From: Synechococcus sp. CBW1002 | Lineage (GTDB): Bacteria > Cyanobacteriota > Cyanobacteriia > PCC-6307 > Cyanobiaceae | Reading direction: 5' to 3' | Assembly: GCF_015840915.1 (NCBI RefSeq) | Contig: NZ_CP060398.1 | Coordinates: 1,240,001-1,304,000 of the forward strand | DNA: 64,000 bases | In this document: one piece after another, positions 25,219 to 33,354 of the stretch | Numbering within the stretch: the stretch's first letter is position 1 | How the letters are laid out: every line of letters starts with the position of its first letter | Made by a program: the position numbers and the translations under genes | The notes under the pieces: generated by a model | The model's input: the letters and a program-made list of their open reading frames with translations, nothing else | What the model was told of the DNA's origin: nothing | Database searches by the model: none

Positions 25219-26469
25219 ATGCCGGAGCTGTTGCCGCCACCGGGCAGTCCGGAACGCTGGCCCTGGCTTCAGCAGCTGCGCCGCCGGCCGAGTCTGGATC
25301 TTGAGCCCTGGTTGGTGGCGATTGAAACGGGCCGATTGCAGCCGGAGGCCGATCTTCTGGCCGTGTTGGCGGAACGCGTCGACGGCCAGGCCACGGTGCG
25401 CCTGCTGGCCTGGTGGTTGGCGGAGCCCAGCGCCGATCCGGAGTGCCTGTCCGTGATCGCTCGGTTGCGCCATCCCGGCTGTGCTGGGCTGCTGCGCCAG
25501 GCCCTGGCGACGGCTTCCTCCGACCGTCAGGAGCTGCTGGTGCCGCTGCTCGGCCATCAGCGGGATCCAGCTGATTTCAACCGGATGCGCTCCCTGGCCC
25601 TCGAGCCAGGGCCGTTGCTGTTGCGCCGGGCAGCACTCGAGGGTCTGGCCCTGGGACTGCCGGCATGGCCCACCGAATCCCTGCGGCAGGTGCTGCGGAG
25701 CTGCGCCGTTGATCTCGATCCCCTCCTGGCAGGGGCAGCCGTGGACCTTCTGGCCCGGCTGCCGCACGGCCGCCGCAGCCTGTCTCACCTCGATCCGTCG
25801 CGGCTGGACGGGGCCGTGGCCAGGCGGCGGCAGCGGCGCCTGGCCGGTCTGCGCCGCAGTGCCCTGCTGCTGGTCGTGCATGGACGGCGGGGGGGTGTGA
25901 TCCCCGAGGAACTCGGCACCCTGGCCCGGGAGGTGGAGCGTCTGCGGGGCACCCCGGTGCATCTGCACGCCCTCACTGCAGACCCCTGCCCCGCGCCGGG
26001 CGACGGCGGGGACCTCACCCTGGTGCCCCTCTTCCTGCTGCCGGGCACCCATGTCCGCCACGACCTGGCTGCGGTTGCGGCCCGATGGCGAGGCCGCGGT
26101 GCCGTGGGTCGCGTGCCCTTCCTGGGGGCCTGGCCCTGCTGGCAGGAGGCCCTGCGTGAGGAGCTGGCCGAGCTGGCCGGTTCGGCTGCAGTGGGATCAT
26201 CCCCTTGGCTCATCCATCACCCCATGGACGGCAAGCTGGGATCTCGGTATCTGCGGTATCTGGAGCGGAGTCTGGGGGTCCGTTGCCGGTCCGCTGTTGC
26301 CGATGGGCAGGAGCCGGTGCCGGCGATGGAGGACGGAGCGCCCGTGCTGCCGCTGGTCCTGGCCGCCAATCGCCTCACCGACAGTCTTCCGCAATGGCTC
26401 GGGCGGCCCCTGCTGCAGCGCTTCCGCTTCCGTCAGCTGCTGCTGACGCAGCTTGAGGCCCTGCCATGA
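25219..26469 (+). CDS. sirB: Sirohydrochlorin chelatase (CbiX/SirB domain) with a repeat-like N-terminal half
   Basis: The C-terminal part (about residues 210-416) carries the CbiX marks LLLVVHGRRGG, with the metal-site His, and VPLFLLPGTHVRHDL, with the second His. These enzymes put Fe (or Co) into sirohydrochlorin. With cobA next to it and nirA upstream, iron insertion to make siroheme is the likely job. The N-terminal 200 residues are Leu-rich helical repeats resembling HEAT-type units (LAVLAERVDGQATVRLLAWWLAEP and following) and are not part of a minimal chelatase. The start is uncertain (25132 or 25171 possible); 25219 was taken where the conserved-looking sequence begins. The stop overlaps cobA by four bases. 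Confidence 0.8.
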   Translation: MPELLPPPGSPERWPWLQQLRRRPSLDLEPWLVAIETGRLQPEADLLAVLAERVDGQATVRLLAWWLAEPSADPECLSVIARLRHPGCAGLLRQALATASSDRQELLVPLLGHQRDPADFNRMRSLALEPGPLLLRRAALEGLALGLPAWPTESLRQVLRSCAVDLDPLLAGAAVDLLARLPHGRRSLSHLDPSRLDGAVARRRQRRLAGLRRSALLLVVHGRRGGVIPEELGTLAREVERLRGTPVHLHALTADPCPAPGDGGDLTLVPLFLLPGTHVRHDLAAVAARWRGRGAVGRVPFLGAWPCWQEALREELAELAGSAAVGSSPWLIHHPMDGKLGSRYLRYLERSLGVRCRSAVADGQEPVPAMEDGAPVLPLVLAANRLTDSLPQWLGRPLLQRFRFRQLLLTQLEALP

Positions 26470-27254
26470 CCACGCCCCCCTCGCCGGGCATCGTCTATCT
26501 GGTGGGAGCTGGTCCGGGTGACCCCGAATTGCTCACCCTCAAGGCCCACCGGTTGCTGCGCTGCTGCGACGCCCTCGTCTACGACTCCCTGGTGCCGAAG
26601 GCCCTGCTGGATCTGGTGCCGGAGGGCTGCGAGCGGCAGTTTGTCGGCAAGCGCCGCGGCTACCACTCGGTTCCGCAGCCGAGCACCAATGCGGTGCTGG
26701 TGGAGCTGGCCGGTCGCCATCGCACGGTTGTGCGGCTCAAAGGGGGCGATCCCTTCCTGTTCGGCCGCGGCGGCGAGGAGGCGGCCCACCTGGCGGCGCG
26801 CGGCATCCCGGTGCAGGTGGTGCCCGGTGTCACGGCGGGGATCGCCGCACCGGCCTACGCCGGCATTCCGGTGACCCATCGCCGGGCGGGTTCGAGCGTC
26901 ACCTTCGTGACCGGGCACGAGGAGATTGACAAGGCGCGCCCCGGCGTCGACTGGCAGGGGCTGGCCCGCTGCAGTGACGGCCTGGTGATCTACATGGGCC
27001 TCCATAACCTCAACCGCATCTGCAACGAGCTGATCGCCGGTGGCCTGGCGCCCGACACCCCGGCCGCCGTGATCCAGCAGGGCACGGTGCTGGGGCAGCG
27101 GGATCTGGTGGCTCCCCTGGGAGAGCTGGCCGATCGGGTGGCGGAGCAGGGGTTCGTGTCGCCCTCGATCGTGGTGGTGGGGCAGGTGGTGGCGGAACGG
27201 GTGGCGGCCTGCGCCCCCGCGCCGGCCGATGCCGAGATGCCGATTCCCTTCTGA
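26466..27254 (+). CDS. cobA: Uroporphyrinogen-III C-methyltransferase
   Basis: This 262-aa SUMT makes precorrin-2 from uroporphyrinogen III by two SAM-dependent methylations, the branch point to siroheme and cobalamin. Family motifs are VYLVGAGPGDPELLTLKA (residues 11-28), RLKGGDPFLFGRGGEE, VPGVTAGIAAPAYAGIPVTHR and YMGLHNL. It is a stand-alone SUMT without the CysG oxidase/chelatase part, which fits the separate chelatase just upstream. ATGA overlap with sirB implies coupled translation. Confidence 0.94.
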   Translation: MTTPPSPGIVYLVGAGPGDPELLTLKAHRLLRCCDALVYDSLVPKALLDLVPEGCERQFVGKRRGYHSVPQPSTNAVLVELAGRHRTVVRLKGGDPFLFGRGGEEAAHLAARGIPVQVVPGVTAGIAAPAYAGIPVTHRRAGSSVTFVTGHEEIDKARPGVDWQGLARCSDGLVIYMGLHNLNRICNELIAGGLAPDTPAAVIQQGTVLGQRDLVAPLGELADRVAEQGFVSPSIVVVGQVVAERVAACAPAPADAEMPIPF

Positions 27255-27348
27255 GCATCAGCCCCGGCGCCGCTGTGTCGCTCGGGCCTCCCTTCGGCAA
27301 GACTGGTGGCTGAGGCCTGGACTGTCTGGGCTCGGCACCCTTCCAGCC

Positions 27349-28272
27349 ATGCCCGCTCCCGTGTCCGCCACCCCAGCCATCACCACCCAGCTGGGAGACC
27401 AGGGACTGGGACAGCAGCCCTGGTGGGTGGAGCAATGGATGGAGCTGATCAACTCCTTCCGCTACAAGAAGCGGCTGGAGCGCGCCTGGGCCTACGCCCG
27501 CGAGGGCAACGTCCTGTCGATCCGCTTCGAGGGGCGGCGGGTGCATGCCCGCGTGCAGGGCACCGAACCCGAGCCCTACAAGGTGAAGCTCTGGCTCGAT
27601 GTGCTCAGCGAGGAAGACTGGGGCTACGTGCTCGAGGCACTCACCCAGAAGGCCCGCTGGTCGGCCCAGCTGCTGGCCGGCATCATGCCGCAGGACATCG
27701 AGCGCGCCTTCGCCGCCAGTGGCAAGCGCCTGTTTCCGTTCAAGCTGCAGGAGGTGCGCAGTGAGTGCACCTGCCCGGACAAGGCCAACCCCTGCAAGCA
27801 CACCAGCGCCGTCTACTACCTGATGGGGGATCGCTTCAGCGAGGATCCCTTCGTGCTGTTCCAGCTGCGGGGCCGCACCCGATCCCAGCTGCTGGCCGAT
27901 CTGGCGGTGCGCCGCCGCAAGGCCCTGGCGGAACGGGCGGCGGCGCTGCGGGCCAGCGCTGCGGACGGCACTCCAGCCGGATCGCTCCCGGCCCCGGACG
28001 CCGGCCAGTCGCCCCATCCCACCCATCCAGCCATCGGGGATCCGAGCCGCTGGTGGCGCTACGACGCAGCCCTCGATCCGGATCTCGTGGTGATCACGCC
28101 GGCCCTGGAGGGGGACACGGGGCTCGATGCCGCCGGTCCGCTGCCCCTGGCGGAGGAACCCCGCTTCCCCGAAGCCAACCGCCGTTTCCTCGACCATCTG
28201 CGCAGCCAGGGCCAGGCCAAGGCCAACCAGGCCATGGCGCTGGCCATGGGCGCCGGGGTTGCCGGTGGCTGA
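27349..28272 (+). CDS. SWIM zinc-finger protein
   Basis: This predicted 307-aa protein contains the SWIM motif CTCPDKANPCKH (CxC then CxH) near residue 140. It is preceded by a conserved WWVEQWMELINSFRYKKRLERAWAYAREG block and by VLSIRFEGRRVHARVQG. Such proteins in cyanobacteria often sit beside or partner with SNF2-type helicases; none is in this window. The C-terminal third is Pro/Ala-rich and likely disordered. The start at 27349 was chosen because upstream codons back to 27229 overlap cobA and look noncoding. The next gene starts within its last codons. Confidence 0.82.
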   Translation: MPAPVSATPAITTQLGDQGLGQQPWWVEQWMELINSFRYKKRLERAWAYAREGNVLSIRFEGRRVHARVQGTEPEPYKVKLWLDVLSEEDWGYVLEALTQKARWSAQLLAGIMPQDIERAFAASGKRLFPFKLQEVRSECTCPDKANPCKHTSAVYYLMGDRFSEDPFVLFQLRGRTRSQLLADLAVRRRKALAERAAALRASAADGTPAGSLPAPDAGQSPHPTHPAIGDPSRWWRYDAALDPDLVVITPALEGDTGLDAAGPLPLAEEPRFPEANRRFLDHLRSQGQAKANQAMALAMGAGVAGG

Positions 28273-28810
28273 GCCGGATCTGCTGGCTGTGTCGCATCCG
28301 ATCGCTGAGCCGCCCTCGGTGCTGGGTTCAGCGCTGGAGCCCGCCTGGTTGGCGGAACCCGTGCTGGAACGGGTGGCCTGGATCCTTGCCTCCCACCAGG
28401 CGGCCTTCGGTCGCCCCCTGATGCCGGCTGCGGCCAACCGGCGCCTGGCGGCCCAGGAGCTGTTCGTGGCCCCGGTGGTGGTGCTCGCCCATGACGATCC
28501 TGGTGAGGATCCGATCGGGCCGCGGCTGATCTATGCCAACGCCGCCGCCCTGCGGCTCTGGCGTCGCCCCTGGGCCACGATGGTGGGCCTGCCCTCGCGG
28601 CTCACGGCCGAGCCGGTGGCGCGGGCGGAGCGGGCCCGCGCTCTGCGGCAGGCCTGGCGCGACGAGGCGATCGCCCACTACAGCGGCGTGCGCATCGACA
28701 GCCATGGCCGCCGCTTCCAGATTCGCGGAGCCCGCCTCTGGACCCTGCGCGATGCCGCTGGCCAGCGCCGCGGTCAGGCCGCCTGCTTCAGCGATTGGTA
28801 CTGGTTGTAG
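28265..28810 (+). CDS. MEKHLA-domain protein (PAS-like)
   Basis: The 181-aa frame from a GTG at 28265 reads VAEPDLLAVSHP and overlaps the stop of the SWIM gene by eight bases. The body has the MEKHLA pattern: PRLIYANAAALRLWRR, then LPSRLTAEPVARAERARAL, then GVRIDSHGRRFQIRGARLWTLRDAAGQRRGQAACF. This domain is PAS-like and is found as a stand-alone protein in cyanobacteria. The ligand is unknown. The tight overlap suggests it is co-translated with the SWIM protein. The convergent transporter gene ends 10 bp downstream. Confidence 0.78.
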   Translation: MAEPDLLAVSHPIAEPPSVLGSALEPAWLAEPVLERVAWILASHQAAFGRPLMPAAANRRLAAQELFVAPVVVLAHDDPGEDPIGPRLIYANAAALRLWRRPWATMVGLPSRLTAEPVARAERARALRQAWRDEAIAHYSGVRIDSHGRRFQIRGARLWTLRDAAGQRRGQAACFSDWYWL

Positions 28811-28820
28811 GAGCCTGGAT

Positions 28821-30173
28821 TCAGCCCTGCGAGAGGCTGATGCCGAACAGCACCACGAAGGCGCTGAGCACGATCAGGCTGATGCGTGCCACCAGCAGTT
28901 GCACGGTTCCGAACCGATCGGCAGGGGCCACCTGGCGGCCCTGCATCACCCGCAGGTTCATCCAGGCCAGCACCGGTGTGGTGAGGAACGAGACCACCAT
29001 CGCCAGCTGGACCAGCGCTCCCATCGAACCGGGCCAGAAGGCGAGCACCGCGGCGGCTCCGACACCGTGCAGCACCATCCAGATGCCGTGATCCCGCCGG
29101 TCATGGACGGCGTGGCCGCGGAAGCCGCGCAGCAGCCGAAAGCCGGCGGAGGTGGAGCGGGGATAGCCGTCCAGGCAGGTGAGGGTGGTGCTGAACATCG
29201 TGGTGAAGGCCGCGATCGCGATCACCGGATAGGCCCAGCCACCGAGGCTGGCGGTGTAGAGGGTGATCAGCTGCTGGGCGAAGCGCGCGCCGCTGGGGGA
29301 GAACGCCTGCCCGGTGCCGTGCATCACCCAGGCGCCCAGCAACAGAAACAGCACCGCCATCGCCACCGTGAGCAGGTAGCCGAGGTTGAAGTCGGCTTCC
29401 ACTTCGGCGCGGGAGCCGCGATGGCCCGAGTCGTCCTGCCGCGCGAAGATCCACAGCGACGACCAGGCCGCCAGATCGAGCGGGCAGGGCATCCAGCCCA
29501 TCAGGGCCACCAGGAACGGCAGGGCCGTCAGGCTCCAGGGACTGGGGCTGAACAGGTCGGCGTTGCCGGCGGCGACCGGTCCCCGGCCCAGCACGGCCAC
29601 CGCCGCCACCACCGTGCTGATCGTGAGCAGCAGCACGATGCCCTTGCTGAGTCGATCGAGGCTGCGGTAGTGGCCCAGCAGCAGCACGGCCACGCAGACC
29701 CCCAGGATCAGCAGGGCCAGCCCCGCCGGTGTGCTCAGCCCACCGGGCAGGTTCATCGGCACCATGCTGGTGGCCAGGCTGCCGCAGACGGAGGCCACCG
29801 CCGCGATGTTGGCCACGCCGGTGGCCAGGGTGATCAGCAGAAACAGGGGCAGGTACCAGGGCCACTGGCGCTGATAGCCCTCCAGCAGGCTCAGCCCGGT
29901 GACGGCCGTGAACCGGCTGCCCACCAGCAGGAAGGGGTACTTGAACAGGTTGGCCAGCAGCACGAAACCCAGCAGGCCGAGGCCGAAGCGGGCTCCCGCC
30001 TGGGTGGAGGCCACCAGGTGAGACCCGCCGATGGCGGCGCCGGCCAGCAGGATGCCGGGCCCCAGGCTCTGCCGAAAGCCCTTGAGACTGAGCGGCATGC
30101 CCGGTTTCGGGGCCGCCTGCGACTGGTCGTTCGGATCCGGCGGTCCGGCTTCGCCTGCCACCATTGTGATCAC
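28821..30173 (-). CDS. Nramp-related transporter lacking the classic metal-binding motif
   Basis: This 450-aa membrane protein has about eleven hydrophobic segments in the Nramp fold. Helix 1 reads GPGILLAGAAIGGSHLVAST, where classical Nramp transporters have DPGN for Mn/Fe binding. Helix 6 reads MGWMPCPLDLAAW in place of the MPH signature. The transport site is therefore altered at both half-helices. Members with such changes are known (for example Nramp-related Mg transporters), so magnesium or another substrate is possible, but this is inference. The gene diverges from flv3, with 129 bp between them. Confidence 0.8.
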   Translation of the reverse strand: MITMVAGEAGPPDPNDQSQAAPKPGMPLSLKGFRQSLGPGILLAGAAIGGSHLVASTQAGARFGLGLLGFVLLANLFKYPFLLVGSRFTAVTGLSLLEGYQRQWPWYLPLFLLITLATGVANIAAVASVCGSLATSMVPMNLPGGLSTPAGLALLILGVCVAVLLLGHYRSLDRLSKGIVLLLTISTVVAAVAVLGRGPVAAGNADLFSPSPWSLTALPFLVALMGWMPCPLDLAAWSSLWIFARQDDSGHRGSRAEVEADFNLGYLLTVAMAVLFLLLGAWVMHGTGQAFSPSGARFAQQLITLYTASLGGWAYPVIAIAAFTTMFSTTLTCLDGYPRSTSAGFRLLRGFRGHAVHDRRDHGIWMVLHGVGAAAVLAFWPGSMGALVQLAMVVSFLTTPVLAWMNLRVMQGRQVAPADRFGTVQLLVARISLIVLSAFVVLFGISLSQG

Positions 30174-30302
30174 GCCCCCAGGGTGCGCTCCAGCTTGGCG
30201 GCGCCTTGGCCGGCTGGCATCGAGGGCTGACCGAGGGCTCGCCCCATGCCGCCAGCCGGAGGGCCGGTCTGCCTACAGTTCTGGCCCCCGGAGGAGACGA
30301 TC

Positions 30303-32051
30303 ATGAGCGTTGTCGCACCGCCGCGCCTGAGCCTCCAGTGCGAGGTGATCGCCGCCGATACCACCACGATCCGCTCCCTCGACTGGGATCGCAGCCGTTT
30401 CGATATTGAGTTCGGTCTGCGCAATGGCACCACCTACAACGCCTTCCTGGTGCGGGGAGAGCGCACGGCCCTGATCGACACCAGCCACCTCAAATTCGCC
30501 GACACCTGGCTGCCGCTGCTCGAGCAGGAGATTGATCCTCTGGCGATCGATCATCTGATCGTGTCCCATACCGAGCCAGACCATTCCGGCCTGATCAGCC
30601 ATCTGCTCGACCGCAATTCCGAGATCGAGATCGTGGCCTCCAAGGTGGCGATCCAGTTCCTTGAAGACCAGGTCCACCGCCCGTTCCGCAGCCGTGCCGT
30701 GAAGAGCGGTGACACGCTCGATCTGGGTACCAATTCCGCCAGCGGGATTCAGCACCGCTTCGACTTTCTCAGTGCTCCCAACCTGCACTGGCCGGACACG
30801 ATCTTTTCCTTCGATCACGGCACCGGTATCCTCTACACCTGCGACGCATTCGGGCTGCATTACTGCAGCGAGGAGCTGTTCGACAGCGATCCCGGCGCCA
30901 TCGCCCCGGATTTCCGTTTTTATTACGACTGCCTGATGGGGCCGAACGCCCGCAGCGTGCTGCAGGCGCTCAAGCGCATGGAGGGGTTGCCGGAGATCAC
31001 CACGATCGCCGTGGGCCATGGCCCCCTGCTGCGCCAGCACCTCAGCCTCTGGGTGGGTGACTACCGCGACTGGAGCAGCCAGCGCAGCAAGGGGGAGGCC
31101 TATGCCGCTGTCTGTTATCTCAGCCAGTACGGTTTCTGCGACCGGCTCAGCCAGGCGATCGCCCGTGGCATCGGCAAGGCCGAGGCCCAGGTGCAGCTGG
31201 TGGATCTGCGTGCCACCGATGCCCAGGAACTCACTGCGCTGATCGGCGAGGCCAGTGCTGTGGTGGTACCCACCTGGCCAGCCGCGCCCGACGCTGAACT
31301 TCAGGCCCAGGTGGGCACCCTGCTGGCGGCCCTCAAGCCGAAGCAGTGGGTCGCCTGCTACGACGCCTACGGCGGCAACGACGAGCCGATCGACACGGTC
31401 GCGGCCCAGCTGCGCAGCCTCGGCCAGAAGAGCGCCTTCGATCCGCTGCGCATCCGTCAGGTGCCGGACGGCCAGGATTACCAGCGCTGCGAGGAGGCCG
31501 GCACCGATCTGGGCCAGCTGCTCACCCGCGAGAAGACGATCGCGGCCATGAAGAGCCTTGACGGCGACCTCGACAAAGCGCTTGGCCGCCTTTCAGGAGG
31601 CCTCTATGTGGTGACGGCACGCCAGGACGATGCCGAGGGCGGCAGCCGCAGTGGTGCGATGGTGGCCAGCTGGGTGAGCCAGGCGAGTTTTGATCCCCCG
31701 GGGCTCACCGTGGCGGTGGCCAAAGACCGCGCCATCGAGGCCCTGATGCAGGTGGGCGACCGCTTCGTGCTCAACATCCTGCGGGAGGACAACCACCAGG
31801 TGCTGCTGCGCCATTTCCTCAAGCGCTTCCCCCCCGGTGCCGATCGCTTCGCCGGCGTCACCACCCTGGACGGCGTCGCCGCTGGCGGCCCGGTGCTCGG
31901 CGATGCACTGGCCTACCTCGGCTGCCGCGTTGTTCAGCGGATGGAGGGTCCGGATCACTGGATCATCTACGCCGCCGTGGAGCAGGGCACCGTCTCCGAT
32001 CTGGAGGCCTCCACCGCCGTGCACCACCGCAAGGTGGGCAACCACTATTGA
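30303..32051 (+). CDS. flv3: Flavodiiron protein Flv3 (canonical diiron site)
   Basis: In cyanobacteria Flv1/Flv3 reduce O2 to water with photosynthetic electrons, a safety valve under changing light. The 582-aa protein has a metallo-beta-lactamase-like diiron domain with the full HxExDH motif (HTEPDHSG, His89, Glu91, Asp93, His94). A flavodoxin-like domain spans about 265-410. The C-terminal flavin reductase domain (about 425-582) is characteristic of the photosynthetic class. Complete iron ligands mark it as Flv3-like rather than Flv1-like. The start ATG at 30303 is preceded by GGAGGAG. The Flv1 partner lies at 33355 on the same strand, separated by an opposite-strand gene. Confidence 0.9.
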   Translation: MSVVAPPRLSLQCEVIAADTTTIRSLDWDRSRFDIEFGLRNGTTYNAFLVRGERTALIDTSHLKFADTWLPLLEQEIDPLAIDHLIVSHTEPDHSGLISHLLDRNSEIEIVASKVAIQFLEDQVHRPFRSRAVKSGDTLDLGTNSASGIQHRFDFLSAPNLHWPDTIFSFDHGTGILYTCDAFGLHYCSEELFDSDPGAIAPDFRFYYDCLMGPNARSVLQALKRMEGLPEITTIAVGHGPLLRQHLSLWVGDYRDWSSQRSKGEAYAAVCYLSQYGFCDRLSQAIARGIGKAEAQVQLVDLRATDAQELTALIGEASAVVVPTWPAAPDAELQAQVGTLLAALKPKQWVACYDAYGGNDEPIDTVAAQLRSLGQKSAFDPLRIRQVPDGQDYQRCEEAGTDLGQLLTREKTIAAMKSLDGDLDKALGRLSGGLYVVTARQDDAEGGSRSGAMVASWVSQASFDPPGLTVAVAKDRAIEALMQVGDRFVLNILREDNHQVLLRHFLKRFPPGADRFAGVTTLDGVAAGGPVLGDALAYLGCRVVQRMEGPDHWIIYAAVEQGTVSDLEASTAVHHRKVGNHY

Positions 32052-32085
32052 AGTGGGGCAAGTGGGGCCCAAGCCCACCCATGGC

Positions 32086-33225
32086 TCAGCCTTTGATCGT
32101 GTAGACCCCCTCCGCATTGACCTGAAGGATGAACACGGGCACCTTCAGTCGGTTGCCGGTGATCGGATCGATCGTGATGGTGCCGGTCGCCCCCTGGTAG
32201 TTGCGGGTCTGCAACAGCGCATCAAGGGCAGGCTCAAAACGGTTGCTGCCGGCCTGCTCCATGGCTTCGGCCAGCACCTGCAGGGAGTCGTAGGTGAAGG
32301 TGCCCCAGACGCTAGGGGTGCGATCGAAACGCTGCTCATAGGCCTTCACGTAGACCTTGGCCGTGGGTAACTGGGCGGCTTCAGGGGTACCGCTGAACAC
32401 AAGGGACTGGGCCACCTCGAGCCCGGCCAGTTTCACAAAGGCCGGATCCACGTTGGCCAGACCCATGAAGCGCTGGGCGTCGCTGCCACTGGCGGCCAGC
32501 CCTTTGGCGATGACACTGCCCTCCGGGAAATAGGTGCTCACGTAAACCAGGCCGGGGTCACTGGCCAGGGCCTGCTGGATCGCGGCGCTGTAGTCCTCGG
32601 CCCCCGGGGTGATGCTGAATCGCTCCACGTCCACCCCATTTGCCCTGAGGGCCGCCTCGAGCCGATCCGCCATCCCCGTGGTGAAGGTGGAAGGATCCAC
32701 CAGCATCGACACCGTCTTGATGCCCTGGGAGAGGATGTAGGCCTCCTCCACCGGAGCGATCTGGCTGTTCTTGGGCTGCACGGTGACACCCTCGCCATCG
32801 GTGTCATCCGTGGACGTGAGATGTACAGGAACGATCTCGTTCTCGAGGTAGTAGGGCAGGTTGAGGATGCCCACGCCGGAGTTGTAGGGGCCGATCACCG
32901 CATCGGCCCCCAGGCGCTTGAGCTTCCGGGCCACGGGCAAAGCCCGCTCCGGATCGGCCCTGTCGTCGGCCTTCACCAGCTCGATCGGGCGTCCCAGAAT
33001 TCCGCCCTCGAGATTCAGCTCCTCAGCTGCCAGTTTGGCGCCGCGCCACATGTCGCGCCCATTGGCTTTCTGGGAGCCGCTCAGCGGGGCCTCCAGACCA
33101 ATCACGATCGGCTCCTGATCGGACGACAGGCCACCACCGTTTGAATCAAGCCCGTAGCCAAACCCGGCCAGAATGGATGCAACGGGATTGCCAGCCAGCT
33201 GCAGTTCGATGAACAACGGTTCCAT
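32086..33225 (-). CDS. ABC-type branched-chain amino acid or urea-like solute-binding protein
   Basis: This periplasmic-binding-protein fold I protein (Leu/Ile/Val-BP family) shows PIVIGLEAPLSGSQKANGRDMWRGAKLAAEELN at about residues 38-70. DAVIGPYNSGVGIL and a closing TFTYDSLQVLAEAMEQAG follow. No clear Sec signal or lipobox is seen at the chosen start (33225, MEPLFIELQLAGNP). An in-frame ATG at 33294 adds 23 residues without improving this. No permease or ATPase genes adjoin it, so it is either an orphan or works as a sensor. It lies on the strand opposite to flv3 and flv1 and separates them. Confidence 0.82.
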   Translation of the reverse strand: MEPLFIELQLAGNPVASILAGFGYGLDSNGGGLSSDQEPIVIGLEAPLSGSQKANGRDMWRGAKLAAEELNLEGGILGRPIELVKADDRADPERALPVARKLKRLGADAVIGPYNSGVGILNLPYYLENEIVPVHLTSTDDTDGEGVTVQPKNSQIAPVEEAYILSQGIKTVSMLVDPSTFTTGMADRLEAALRANGVDVERFSITPGAEDYSAAIQQALASDPGLVYVSTYFPEGSVIAKGLAASGSDAQRFMGLANVDPAFVKLAGLEVAQSLVFSGTPEAAQLPTAKVYVKAYEQRFDRTPSVWGTFTYDSLQVLAEAMEQAGSNRFEPALDALLQTRNYQGATGTITIDPITGNRLKVPVFILQVNAEGVYTIKG

Positions 33226-33354
33226 GCACGGCCCTGCCCGGATGGTCGACCTTACCCATGGTCTTGGGACAGCACCATCAGTCAGTGGTGTCAACGCAGA
33301 CGGGATTGAGATCGTCGCCCCTCCTTAGAGTCACCGCCACCGGAACGGCGAAGC

